Source of the DNA: Ampullaceana balthica
Taxonomy: Eukaryota; Mollusca; Gastropoda; Lymnaeidae
Direction: 5' to 3'
Assembly (NCBI GenBank): GCA_944989445.1
Contig: CALYLW010000018.1
Location: 2,274,430 to 2,338,429, forward strand
DNA: 64,000 nucleotides
Positions 50,401 through 61,469 of the stretch are shown here, piece by piece (positions within the stretch are counted from its first letter, which is position 1; each line of letters opens with the position of its first letter). Made by a program: the position numbers and the translations under genes. The notes under the pieces are model-generated. The model saw nothing but the letters and a program-made list of their open reading frames with translations. It did no database searches and was not told where the DNA came from.

Positions 50401-53400
50401 CTTCCATTTTTTTAGAATTAATAAACAACTGTTAGTTTTTATTGTTGTCTTTAGAAATTACTTTGTTTACATATTCATTTTGGAGATTTCGATTACGTTT
50501 TTGCTTTAAGTGTTTAATTTTTAGGTATCTGTTGTGTATTCTTTATACATTTGTAGCTTTAAATTTTAAAAATAAATTATATTTTTTTACAAAGTTTCTT
50601 TAAATTATTATTAAACCAGTATTTGTTAATTTTATTTGATGTTTGTTTTGTTGGAACATACTCATCCATCACTAATTTCAGACTTGTTTTTATAGATTTC
50701 CAAATTTGTTATGCTGGGTTATTTGTGTTGTATTTACTTAGAAAATTTTGTTTGAAGTTAGCTGATGTTTGGTGTAATTTTATTATATAACATTTATTCC
50801 AGAGATAAATATTTTTTGAAAAGTTTCTTACATATTTTAGTCTTTATTATATTGATTACCCTAACAATGTCCTTGTCAGATAGTCCAGGTATTATTTCAT
50901 AAGCTATTACAAGTCCTGGTCTTTTAAAAAAAAAGAAGTATACTGTTTTCCTTAGTACATAGATATTTTGATTATTTGCCTTAAGTTTAGGCCTATGGTT
51001 TTGATTGCGTCAATAAAAATGTCATAAGTTTTAATATTATTTTTATGATGTTTTATGGAACAGTTGTTCAAATTTATGTAGGGAAGATTAAAGTCTCCCT
51101 TAATCCAAATTATAATTACTAGATACGACCCGCAGTGTAGCATACGAGGCAGACTTGCTCTTAGATAGGGCAAAGAACGGGGTTAATAATAGACACAAAC
51201 AGCAGCACAACGAAATGAAAACTACGCCTGTGAATGTTGGAGGGTGGGGGTGGTTGGGCGCCGACGCATTGTTGGTCTCGAGACGTGCGCACAGCATTTG
51301 TTGTTACTCGCCCCCCCACCCAACACCACCCTTGCTTGCCAACCATAAACTGTGATTGAAAAAATGTATTTTAAGGAATGCAACAATTCTTACTCGTACT
51401 CAAAATAAAATTTTTATTAGAGTTTTGAATGTTGCTAGTGTGTTGGTTTTCCTTGTTTGTACAGGCAAAAGATTTCTCGCCCATTATTAAATTTTTTTTA
51501 GAAATATATATATATGATTTATCATGTATGTATAAATATACATTTCAATTTTATAACATATATTATTTATTATTTCTATATACATGTAAAGAAAATGCAA
51601 ATTTTTACAAATTTGTAAAAAAAAAGATTTAGTACAGAGGAAAAAAAAACAACTTTTATTTTATGTGTACTAGTTATAAAGTAGACATAGATCAATCCAT
51701 TTGATTTTTTAAATTTCATTTTAATGTCATGTAGTTTAATAAAAGAAAGAACTTATAAGTAGGCGCTAACACTAAAGCTGAAGTTACTAAAGGGCTGAAC
51801 GCTTTGAGCTGCTACTTATCTTTAATTTTCTGACTTCTTGTCCTTGGAAAAGTTGAACTATCACTGAAACTATCTTTTATCCAATGATAGATTATTCCTT
51901 TGCACATCACCAATAATCCTAAGCTTATCATGGAGTGAAATAACTTTAGTTTGAACTTAGAAAATTATAAATGTTTGCTCACCTAAAATAAAGCTATACT
52001 TCTAGACACATGGTTATATTTATATTATTACAATTTTAATTATTTCTACAGATGCTTTATAATTTTTTTTTCTTTCAGATGTCGTTATCTAAATATTTTG
52101 TCTTTGACCAAAAACCCCAACTTAAAATTTGATGAAGTTTGCTCATTCAATAACAATAACCTGACCTCTGTAAACCTTGAACGTTGTTTGCTGGTGCATG
52201 ATGAAAACATTAAGGTACTCTTTGAAAATCATATGTAGATTTGTCACTTTTACAGTCAAAAATAATGTTAAGATTAAGGGTTATTCATTAACCATAGTAT
52301 ACACATTTTACCAAGGTGTTATAGATAAATTCTGTGGGCATACTTAATTTATCTAGTTTAGATAGAGTTTTGAATTTGTAAATAGGAACTACTACAAGGG
52401 TTTGTTCCCGGGGCCTAGGGCGTCCCTGAGTCACCCCGCTCCGAATGGGTACCTAACACTACATGTAGTTAGGCGGCTGGGTAATGCGTGGAACCCACAA
52501 AGCCGTGGCCTGTGAATGCTGCATCACTTGCCAACAGATCATCTGTCATGGTCTGTGGACGCAACTATCTTCTGCATAGAAGGAGCGTCTGTATAGATAA
52601 GATAAGATACTAAAAATAATAACACTTAACATTTTCTGGTTGTTGATTAACTATAGGTGATTTTATCCATAATCTTTTTAAATATTAGAAGACTCAGTAA
52701 TGCTTTTAAATTTTTTTATCTTTAAAAGAAGTAGATTTTATAAGATCAACATATTCCCTAAATGATGATGCTCCAATTCTTTAATAAAATTTGACAAACT
52801 TACATATTTTACATAATTTTTCGGAATATATTTTGCAGACATTACTAAAGGCTGCCCCTTTATTGACTTCTCTAAATGTCGAAGATTGCAATATTTCAGA
52901 TCATGCATTTCTTTTGCATGAAGAGAGCCAGGTAAATACATCAACAACCTTTTAAGTAGCTATATTAATTTTTACATTTATAAAAGATCCACATTGAATT
53001 AACTTTTTAAAAAAAACCAAAATATTTCCAAACTGCTTAGTTTTAAAAAAATATCTTAACAATATCTTTACTTGTTTAGAGAGTCTAGACAGTGATGCCA
53101 TGATAAGTTAGCTCCCTACATGCTACTTTAAAGCCTAGCTGATTTGTTAGTCATTGGTTACAACATTGAGCCTTTTAGATCTTGTTAATGGTGGTTTTGA
53201 GGCATATTCAAAAGGATCATTCATCTGTTTTTCAATTGTCATAAATGAGTCCAATTTATACTTGAGATGAAAATAATATTTCTACTTGTTTTATAATTCT
53301 CATAATGCAACCATGTTTCAGAAACCTTCCATTTGTAAACTAGAGAAAGTGAATGTTAACTTCTGCAAAAACATTACCAGCACTGGAGTACATAACCTGT

Positions 53401-56400
53401 GCTTATTATGTGGCTCAACTCTACAGTCTCTAGAGTTTTACAAGACTAGCGTAAGTAACTATACATTACCAGCACTGGAGTACATAACCTGTGCTTATTA
53501 TGTGGCTCAACTCTAGTCTCTAGAGTTTTACAAGACTAGCGAAAGTAACTACACATTACCAGCACTAGAGTACATAACCTGTGCTTATTATGTGGCTCAA
53601 CTCTAGTCTCTAGAGTTTTACAAGACTAGCGTAAGTAACTACACATTACCAGCACTAGAGTACATAACCTGTGCTTATTATGTGGCTCAACTCTAGTCTC
53701 TAGAGTTTTACAAGACTAGCGTAAGTAACTATACATTACCAGCACTAGAGTACATAACCTGTGCTTATTATGTGGCTCAACTCTACAGTCTCTAGAGTTT
53801 TACAAGACCAGCGTAAGTAACTATACATTACCAGCACTGGAGTACATAACCTGTGCTTATTATGTGGCTCAACTCTAGTCTCTAGAGTTTTACAAGACTA
53901 GCGTAAGTAACTACACATTACCAGCACTAGAGTACATAACCTGTGCTTATTATGTGGCTCAACTCTACAGTCTCTAGAGTTTAACAAGACTAGCGTAAGT
54001 AACTACACATTACCAGCACTAGAGTACATAACCTGTGCTTATTATGTGGCTCAACTCTAGTCTCTAGAGTTTTACAAGACTAGCGTAAGTAACTACACAT
54101 TACCAGCACTAGAGTACATAACCTGTGCTTATTATGTGGCTCAACTCTAGTCTCTAGAGTTTTACAAGACTAGCGTAAGTAACTACACATTACCAGCACT
54201 AGAGTACATAACCTGTGCTTATTATGTGGCTCAACTCTACAGTCTCTAGAGTTTAACAAGACTAGCGTAAGTAACTACACATTACCAGCACTGGAGTACA
54301 TAACCTGTGCTTATTATGTGGCTCAACTCTACAGTCTCTAGAGTTTAACAACACTAGTGTAATGATCTATACCAGGGGTCGGCAACCTTTTGCTAAATGT
54401 GTGCCAACTTAAGGTTTCAAATTATTCAGAGTGCCAACGTCACATATCATTCTATACAAGTAGAGGTCAATATTCTTATTGAGCTGAAGAGTCTGCGTGC
54501 CATTTGAAATTGTTTGGCGTGCCGAGTGTGGCACGCATGCAATAGGTGGCCGACCCCTGATCTATACATTTATCTAACGCTAATCTATTTAACTCTACTG
54601 TAATTAAAAATACTAATTAAATGTCTATTAAATTTTTTATCAGAGTCTCCTAACTACAGAGAATTGTGGGCGTTGTACACACTAATTATTCTGAATGCTC
54701 TCCACTAACATTTTTTAGATGGGTGCCAGGGATTGGGGTAATAAGTTGTGTAACATTAGAAAGAAATTTAGTTTTTTTAAATAATTAGCATTCCACTGTT
54801 TTAGTGCACAATCCTTCCATCCTTTCCTCCCCAATTATCACATTACATGAACGTTTATCTGAGTACAGCAAATATGGCATCTTGATCTTCTGTATGGTTT
54901 CATTTAATGTGGATATGTTCTGTGTTGAAATAATTTCTTGGAACATCCTAATAAATCAGAATGGCAGATTGAAAACAGTCTGTTGGTATTTTTATTAAGG
55001 TTGTTAAGAGTTAACCATTCCTCAGAGCACATTGGTCATTATGGACTGAGCAGTACCCAACTTTGATTATATCTGGCATGCTCTGTGTTATTCAATATGC
55101 ATTTTTCAGAAGGTTTTAAAGCTATCTATTCATTGTCTTTCACATTATTTTTCCTTAATAATTTTATATACATGTAATTTAGTGTTGTTTTTTTTTAAAT
55201 TCATAATTTAAAAAAAATAATTTAAGTCATTTGTCAGGTATTCTAAATGGTAAAAATTATGAAAAAAACAACAACCCCAAAAATTTTAAAGTTATTGTAG
55301 TTCCATAATAAATGTATTATTAGTATATCAAACTAAACTTTTTATTATCAGGTAGACTGTGTGGCACTCTTGTACCTGGCAGGTTTTCGTAAGGAGGCAG
55401 TTGTGCAGCGCCTTCATTCAATTCAGACAGAATCACTGGAGGGTTTGAGTCCAGCTGATGTTTCTGAACTCACAGCACCTTTTTACCAAGCTAAAATTAC
55501 AAGCTTAGTTTTAGTTGATAAGATATTCCAAAATGAGAAACTTGCTCTCGAATGCTTCCAACATTTTTTATTGGCAAATTGTAATGTTTCAGCTTTACAA
55601 TTTTATTGTTTCTCTCGTACTAAAAATTTCGTAACTGACAATGTTTTACACCTTCTTGGGGATTACGCAAAAAATTTGACATTTTTGACAGTCGTGAGAT
55701 GTCTTAGTCTGACCAACGCAGGCATTTCAAGACTTGCTGATTGCAAAAAACTCAAAAGGATCCAACTTATAGGTAAGACTAAAACTCTTAATAAATCTAT
55801 AATTTGTTAACTCTTGCTCTTGTCTGATGTACCTGATTCAGTCCAGCATCAGTTTATTTCAGCTGAACTTGTTTTATCATTTCTTTTAGAGTCCGACAGT
55901 GTAGAAGATTCTGCGATAATAAAATTAATAGAGAACCTCAATTTGTCGCATATTGAACTGTGTATAACAAGTGTGACTGGTGCTACTCTCAATGCTATTG
56001 CTCTAAAGAACATGCCTGATTTGGTGAGAGTTAATTGTTTTAACTTTAACCTTGTCTTCATATATATCACTTGAAACAAAATTTAGTATTTTTAGGGTAA
56101 AAAAGAGGGAAAAAAGAAAAAAAATATGCTAACATATAACTGGTTGAACATTAGAAAACAGTTACTTGAAAGGTAAATATTGGAGTTTAGAGGTGGCTCT
56201 CAATATAATTGATGCAGTGAGGTGCAATGGACTTTACATTCCAGTAAGGCTGAAATCATGAGGGGTGACTGAATCCTTTCAATAAAACAATGTCTGACTA
56301 AACCACAAGATATTAAAAAACAAGATTTTATGAGATAATGTGAAACACATCTAAAGAACTTGCCGAGTAACCACAAGATATAAAAAAACAAGATTTTAAA

Positions 56401-59400
56401 AGAGATAAAGTGAAACAAATGTTTTTCTGCTATAATTACCCCCACCAACGTTCCCTCTAAGGTTTGTTGGTCCATGTGCAAAGAAAAAGAAACCTGTGTG
56501 CAAATTTGCACAGTATCTATTTTTATTCAATATTTTACCAAATTTCCTGCATGGTAATTCTAATCTGCTGCATGGCGTTGGTCTGCGCGGCGACATTGCT
56601 TAACCCCTTTACCGGTTGTCCCGACTATAGTCGTCTTGATCTATTGACCTTTACACGGTAGACCCAACTATAATCGTCCAAATGATATTATGATCTGCAG
56701 TATGCGGCAGACCCGATTATTCTCGTCCAAAATGCTATGACGTAGTTACAGTGCTCAAAACTATGGGAAGCCACAGGCCTCAAAAATACCTAAATATTTT
56801 ATTTTGATGGTTAAGAAACAATCAAATTTTTGTGTACACTATGACTTCTTCGGTCTACCATACTGTTTTAGATTTATTCGCCAAATAAGGGTTAGTTTTA
56901 AAATTTTTAATACCCTGTAAAGGGGTTAAAGGGAACATTGACCCCCACCACAAATTAGATAAAAATTGAAAAAGGATATTAGTTTATATAAATGATAAAG
57001 CCCTATTTCATTTTATGCTCTAGTTAAAAGTATTGGATGTTTCCTGGTGTCATGTATCAGACTCTGAGGGACTTCACAATGTTATTCAATCCTGTTCATC
57101 ATTAGAAAATCTCCAATTAACCAACAGCTGTGTCTCATCCACTACATTGGAATTGTTGGCAAACAATTGCCACAATATTAGAGAACTCATATTTGCTGGT
57201 AGCTGGGGTAAGATTTTACTCAATATAAAGTGAAAATTATAAACATAGTAAAACCTTTCGCATTAGACCACTTTTTTGATATTATGATAAAACATGCCAT
57301 TATTCCTCCATAAGGCTTAAATAACTTCAACTAAATTAATTTATTATCAGAATTTAAAAACTTAGAAGAATTTTCAAGGATTATAGGATATGATGTGTAT
57401 GAAAAAATAACTTAAAATAAATTTTAGGCATTTTACAACAGTATGCGCATAAAACTTTAGAGCCTGCCTGCCTGTAGCCCTCTAGATCCTGTATGGAATT
57501 CCTTAAATCTGCCGTTAGCCCTTATAACAAATAAGATTTTTTGTGGCTTTTACCCAGAAATGTTGGTAGGCTATTTCATACATTAGGTTAATTAATTTTG
57601 TACTTTCAAATCAACTCGAAGTGTAAAATCCATTCCACATGAGATTAGTTTACTACAACATTTATTTTTAGACAACTCGAATTATTATTTTTCGGTTACA
57701 TTTTAAAAAATTTGTTTTCTTAATTTTTCTTTTTTTTGTTAGATGATTTTTCAGAGGAGTCTCTTATTCTCGCATTCAGAAATTTACCACTCCTAGAAAA
57801 GATTTATATGGGACCCAACCCAAGTAAGAAAATTTGCAGTTAGATTTGTTCCAAATTTTACTTTTATACTGATGACTGATAAATCATCTTCATCAACTAA
57901 AGACTAAAAAAAGCGTAACTCATTTTATAAACACCATAAGTTTACTGTACCCACAGTTTAAGAAATGTAAAAATCCACTTTACAAGTGTCTAGTTACAAG
58001 TTCGACTTTTACTCGTATATTTATATAATAGTTACTTATGGCAGAAATTTAAGTAGGGAAAAAATTAAAGACGATGAAAAATTTGCATGAAATTTTATTA
58101 GGCAGTGCCTTTTAACATAACCTTACTATTTAAAAGATATGATTTATTAAATAATGATTCTTGCCGACCATAATAACTTAATTAGGTTAGCTTTTTATGT
58201 TATATTTATGCTATAAAAATAGACAGCCAAATATGACCTTAAAATTTCAAAAAGCACTTTTTAAGCCATGTATAAAAGCTAGGTAATGCATAATAGAGTT
58301 GATATAGTAAAAATGCGTAAGTGAAAGTATTATAGTGAAAGTGCTACTAAGTTATAGAAAAATAATTTTAAAATATGAAGAAAATAAAAAATGTTTAAAA
58401 TTTTAAAAAGTCTTGCAGAAATGACGATGAGAACCGAATGTAACCAAGGAATTAGAAATTAATATTATGTACAAACATTTCATGTGCTTTATTTCATTAA
58501 TTTAATAAAGTTTATGCTGAGACTTTTTTTATAAAACATTAATGAATTTTAAGAAATTATACTTTCTTCTTTTCTTTTTTTATGTGAGTTTTAAAAAAAA
58601 ACAGCCTTGTATTTATATTTCCTGTTTATTAGTTTTCAATTTTTCTATTTCCAGGTCTAACTGACAAATCAATAGAATTCTTAATTACTAACTGCAAACA
58701 CATGAAAATTATTGAGTTAGACCAACTGCAGGTCACTTCAGCTCCTTTTCTTCACATCATGACAGGTAGGTTGAGCAAAATGGTAACATTTTTATTTGGG
58801 GAAAAATCAATTTCTGAGCTACTCTAGTCACTATCTACATTTGGCTTCAGTGATACAGTAGCTTTTTAGTAATTAGCTGATATGCAATCAATCTATTGAA
58901 ATTTTTGAGAGATATGGCGACTACATACTTTTATTAAAGACCCTGGGAGCTGCCTTTGTTTCATTTACAGACCTCCGTTGGCAACACCTGAACCTTTATC
59001 AGCAGATCAGGACATCTCACTACATATGAAATATAACATTGCATTATTTCCATAAACGTTTTTTACAAATAAAATACCAACTAAAAGACTTACAAAAAAT
59101 TTGAAAACAAGCTGTAAATTTAGATTAAATATGACAAAAGTCACTTCATTTGAAAGTAGGGCTGCGGAAATTGACGATTAATTTCTCGATTAATCGTTAA
59201 ATTTTTTAATGATTAAATTATTTTTTTACGATTAATCAACCCATCATTTACTTATTATTTGAAGTCAAAAAATTAAAAAAAAATTTTTTTTCAAAATAGC
59301 GGCCCATAAATAATAACAAATTTCCTGATGATTACACGAACATTTTGGTTTTAAACTATTGACTATGGGAATGTTCAAAATGTTGAAAAAGTGTATTGTA

Positions 59401-60599
59401 TCCATTGTGAGAAATCATTTGCCTAACATGGTTCTAACACTTCGCCCACTTATCAAACCAAATGAAAGGCGTATTAAGCTAATGGGAGTAATGGAGTTTA
59501 ACTCAGAGACAGAAAATGAAGACAGCTCTTCTGATGAATTACTGCGTTACAAAATGGAGATGAACGTTCCTGAATCCATTAACCCTCTGCAATGGTGGAA
59601 ACTTAATGAACACCGATATCCAATAATGTCATTCCTTGCCAAGACCGTTTTATGCATACCAGTTACCTCAGTTCCATGTGAATGATTGTACAGCTCGGCT
59701 GGTTATATTGTCAATAAGACCCGCTCATCACTTGAACCAAATAATGTCAACACACTTGTCGTTTTGCGTAGTTGGTCAAAAGATGACATAATTTAATATA
59801 AAGGAGACATTCCAGTGTTATTCAGATTTTCAACAAGAACGTTTGATAAGTAATAATGTTACTTATGACATCATAAATTTTAATTTTTGGCTTTAATCGA
59901 AATTAACAATTAATTAAGCGTTAATTTTTCAAAAGTTAACGATTAAATTAATTGTTAACAGCCCTATTTGAATTTTTTTTTATTTACTGTCTACAATTTA
60001 AATTCCGGATCCCAAATGTGTTTCTTCCCCAACCCCCACCCGCCCCTGTCACACTCCTGTAAACACATCTATCAAAAAAGATTTCACAAATCCTCCACAT
60101 GTATCAGCACATAGTGATACATGACAAAAAACATGACATGACTACAATAAGGATGTGTTCTCAACCCTCGATCTAATGTACACAAATATTTAATGCATGT
60201 TGGAAGAAGATGGGTGGGTGCTTGTATATTAATTTTATATATGGTATCATATGTGGCTGCACGTACATTTACCAACTTACCATATGTTTCATGTGACATC
60301 ATCTATGAACATATTTTTAAATTTTATGATCTCTAACTTGTCTGATCATAAACAAAATTTTCTGAAAGTTGTTTCACTGTATTTAGAAATTGCATACTCT
60401 CTATTTATAGTGTAGCAAAAAATTCAATAGTGGTCAAATGAAAGCTTTAATAAATTTTTTTCATTCAATAAAGCACCGTGTTGGTAACCTTCTAAAAAAT
60501 CCTTTTCCAGTGCCTGAGGAACTGAAGAAATTCTTGATAGAAACGGTGAAAATAAAAGTCTTTTCTCACATAGCTGATCTTAGTGATGTTAACGTGAAG
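44415..60599 (+). CDS. Leucine-rich-repeat protein, at least 11 exons, function unknown
   Basis: Exons: 44415-44629, 46704-46799, 52079-52214, 52839-52931, 53322-53450, 55352-55772, 55863-56023, 57024-57207, 57743-57823, 58655-58765, 60511-60599. Every intron is GT-AG and all phases agree, giving 572 codons with no stop. The N-terminal ~70 residues have no repeat. From about residue 90 there are degenerate leucine-rich repeats with an asparagine or cysteine position, such as [36 protein letters not shown] and LENLQLTNS, as in the cysteine-containing LRRs of F-box/AMN1-like proteins. No F-box, signal peptide or membrane segment is visible, so the protein is probably cytosolic; a ubiquitin-ligase adaptor role is only a guess. 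The ATG is the first in exon 1; an earlier coding exon cannot be excluded. The frame could end at a TAG at 60612-60614 if the last weak donor (GTATTA) is not used. Confidence 0.8.
44719..45038 (-). mobile_element. 320-bp non-autonomous Helitron, LRR gene intron 1
   Basis: On the minus strand it runs from TCTATATATATAATTATCC (at 45038) to a CTAG end (at 44719) after GCGGCGTATGCTATGATGCG, a partly broken version of the stem in the 8060 element. It shares the ACCCTCGCTAGGGTCG and CTTCGTGCTG blocks with that family. The small minus-strand frames here are not genes. Confidence 0.75.
45201..46576 (+). mobile_element. 5'-truncated LINE (jockey/CR1-like) with reverse transcriptase
   Basis: Non-LTR retrotransposon remnant with an open reverse-transcriptase frame from 45201 ([12 protein letters not shown]) to the stop at 46485-46487; the ATG at 45390 is internal. 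RT landmarks are [31 protein letters not shown] and the catalytic FADD of VRLFADDC. The C-terminal part includes KRAARFITG and RAWNGLPEE. The 3' tail is a run of GATAA repeats (46550-46576). The endonuclease and the N-terminal part are missing, so it cannot move by itself. The long frame without stops points to a recent insertion, in intron 1 of the LRR gene. Confidence 0.93.
46806..51118 (-). pseudogene. Older antisense LINE of the same family, decayed
   Basis: Reading the minus strand from right to left: an endonuclease piece with KGDFNLPYI (51118-50950), a linker (about 50730-50580), an RT start with [17 protein letters not shown] and DPGNYR (about 50080-49990), [11 protein letters not shown] and [11 protein letters not shown] (48225-47995), then a frameshifted remainder to the 3' end at about 46806. 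It has many frameshifts and stops. An hAT element (48246-49912) interrupts the RT. The 3' end begins only about 6 nt inside intron 2 of the LRR gene, next to the exon 2 donor. The plus-strand frame at 50078-50509 is a shadow of this element. Confidence 0.85.
48246..49912 (+). mobile_element. hAT transposon with near-intact transposase and perfect TSD
   Basis: Ends CAGGGGTCTCCAAAC and GTTTGGAGACCCCTG are perfect inverted repeats, and GTCTAGGT is duplicated exactly on each side (48238-48245 and 49913-49920). A transposase frame runs 48367-49710 (447 codons) with one in-frame stop, TAG at 49039-49041. It has the hAT motifs AMDES and VDGGKNMSG, the AVRWLS (RW) motif and the C-terminal dimerisation region ([33 protein letters not shown]). 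The type resembles transposases related to GTF2IRD2/ZBED proteins. The N-terminal BED finger is missing, so this copy looks internally deleted. It inserted into the older LINE. Confidence 0.95.
51119..51357 (-). mobile_element. 5'-truncated Helitron of the local family
   Basis: On the minus strand it ends with GAGCAAGTCTGCCTCGTATG, then GCGGGTCGTATCTAG at 51119, like the element at 44719. The other end is lost. It interrupts the endonuclease part of the decayed LINE. Small frames on both strands here are shadows. Confidence 0.7.
51401..51465 (-). mobile_element. LINE 3' fragment
   Basis: On the minus strand AGGAAAACCAACAC and an ACATTCAAAACTCTAATAAAA-like stretch match the end of the LINE ORF near 46435-46480. 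It is a tiny separate remnant. Confidence 0.6.
52395..52613 (+). mobile_element. tRNA-derived SINE with the LINE's tail
   Basis: A box-B-like GGTTTGTTCCC is followed by a central GAGTCACCCC, AATGGGTACCTAACACTA domain and GATCATCTGTC, similar as I recall to a conserved central domain of mollusc SINEs. The end, ATCTTCTGCATAGAAGGAGCGTCTG-type sequence plus GATAA repeats, matches the 3' end of the LINE at 45201-46576, as expected if the LINE machinery moves it. It lies in intron 3 of the LRR gene. Box A is missing or truncated. Confidence 0.75.
53372..54360 (+). repeat. Exon-derived tandem array with splice donors, 11 units
   Basis: Units of 90 or 92 bp start (CATTACCAGCACT) at 53372, 53464, 53554, 53644, 53734, 53826, 53916, 54008, 54098, 54188 and 54280. 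The first unit is the real end of LRR exon 5 plus its donor. Later units copy the exon tail and the GTAAGT donor (AGCGTAAGTAAC; AGCGAAAGT in one). Units alternate between an ACTCTAGTCTC and a two-base-longer ACTCTACAGTCTC version. The copied frame hits a stop in the second unit (TAG, 53514-53516), so reading through is not coding. Confidence 0.95.
54373..54559. mobile_element. 187-bp hAT MITE with perfect 8-bp TSD
   Basis: Ends CAGGGGTCGGCAACC and GGTGGCCGACCCCTG are near-perfect inverted repeats, flanked by ATCTATAC (54365-54372 and 54560-54567). It has no coding capacity. It sits at the right end of the splice-donor array. Confidence 0.95.
54568..55351. other. LRR gene intron 5, remainder
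   Basis: AT-rich intron sequence up to the exon 6 acceptor. No gene or clear transposon recognised; the small frame at 54804-54998 shows no domain. Confidence 0.5.
56446..56940. mobile_element. hAT MITE with perfect TSD, host of a nested element
   Basis: Ends CAACGTTCCCTCTAA and TTAAAGGGAACATTG are inverted, flanked by ACCCCCAC (56438-56445 and 56941-56948). A second MITE (56604-56925) is inserted at a TTAA near its right end. Intron 7 of the LRR gene. Confidence 0.9.
56604..56925. mobile_element. piggyBac-type MITE nested in an hAT MITE
   Basis: Flanked by TTAA on both sides (56600-56603, 56926-56929), with inverted ends CCCCTTTACCGG and CCTGTAAAGGGG. TTAA target use is typical of piggyBac elements. 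Repeated ACTATAGTCGTC-like motifs lie inside. No transposase frame. Confidence 0.85.
57824..58654. other. LRR gene intron 9
   Basis: No gene seen. A block at about 58103-58180 recurs almost unchanged at 61126-61203 and is probably part of an unrecognised dispersed repeat. Confidence 0.5.
58103..58180. repeat. Dispersed 78-bp repeat, first copy
   Basis: TTTTAACATAACCTTACTAT and the following bases through CTTGCCGACCATAATAACT match 61126-61203 in the same orientation. No terminal structure was recognised. Confidence 0.75.
59157..59966 (+). mobile_element. hAT element remnant (TAGGGCTG ends) with broken transposase
   Basis: Ends TAGGGCTG and CAGCCCTA, flanked by TTTGAAAG/TTTGAATT (6 of 8 bases equal). 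Inside are a BED-finger trace ([14 protein letters not shown], then a stop) and a C-terminal dimerisation region ([18 protein letters not shown], then a TGA in place of the codon after PCE, then [20 protein letters not shown]). The catalytic middle is deleted and several stops are present, so it is inactive. It lies in LRR gene intron 10 and is kin to the 9851 fragment. Confidence 0.85.
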
Positions 60600-60639
60600 G
60601 TATTAAATAACTAGCAACTTAGAGCATAGATTAGTGAGA

Positions 60640-60810
60640 ATTAAATCTGTGGTAAAAAATTGGAAGTCTCTACCATTGCAAAAATGGCAGCGTTCCTACT
60701 GTTTAGGCTTTAAAGACTGCACTGAAAGCACATCTCTTTAAACTTTACTTTCCAAATTAACAATCAAACATTTCTCTGACTGATGAAGGAAGCTTATGAG
60801 CACCATATGT
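60640..60810 (+). pseudogene. Possible LINE C-terminal relic
   Basis: One frame reads ALKTALKAHLFKLYFP, like the conserved C-terminal end of many LINE ORF2 proteins. Stops and short length make this a weak call. Confidence 0.35.
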
Positions 60811-61125
60811 TGTTGGTAGGAATGAATGTTTTTACATTGACTGCATTGATAAATATATGTGTTACTATTAAAATGTGAAGCACTGTGAGCCTTACCAGTT
60901 GCTGGGGTAGTGCGTCCCAGTGTGGTGCACATAGTGTGGCACGGTGTGGGTGTGCACACTACTACATACTTTGTAGCGGGAGTGTGCTGACCCTATATCC
61001 AAGTATTAGTTGCTGGTTATTACAATTTTTATTTGCCAAGTTAAATTTCAGATTCATCTATTTAGTTAAAATCTTATGACAAACAGAGATATGCCATTTT
61101 ACCGCGTGAGTTGTTTTCACTTAAT

Positions 61126-61203
61126 GCAGTGACTTTTAACATAACCTTACTATTTAAAAGATATGATTTATTAAATAATGATTCTTGCCGACCATAATAA
61201 CTA
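61126..61203. repeat. Dispersed 78-bp repeat, second copy
   Basis: Direct copy of 58103-58180, nearly identical, about 3 kb downstream. Confidence 0.75.
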
Positions 61204-61469
61204 AATTTACAATTTCATTCCCACTTGTACAAAATTAACATAACTTATAGGTTTTCCGAAAGAGCTCTACCACCCTCGTCACTCAAAAATTTAATATATA
61301 ATTACGAAAGTTATATAATATTTGTAATTACTTCTATGAGATAAAGAACATGTGGCACTATCCCTTTAAAAGGCAAAAGCTAAGTGACTCATAGCGCAAA
61401 TAAACAAAATTATAAATGTACTTTCTAAAAAACTTTTAAAAAAAAACCGGTCGTATTAAAATGATATAA

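Larger units (their letters stand above)
60615..61469. other. Downstream of the last LRR exon seen
   Basis: No further LRR exon recognised. It holds the possible LINE relic, a GTGTGG-rich patch near 60915-60960 and the second copy of the 78-bp dispersed repeat (61126-61203). Confidence 0.4.

Noticed and set aside
50078..50509. 143-codon plus-strand frame with hydrophobic stretches
   Set aside because: It is antisense to the decayed LINE RT and linker; hydrophobicity reflects AT-rich reverse reading.
51100..51355. Overlapping small frames on both strands
   Set aside because: They lie in the truncated Helitron; no protein similarity.
57460..57600. Possible very old LINE piece (GTATGGAATTCCT)
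   Set aside because: The match to the LINE is too short to support.
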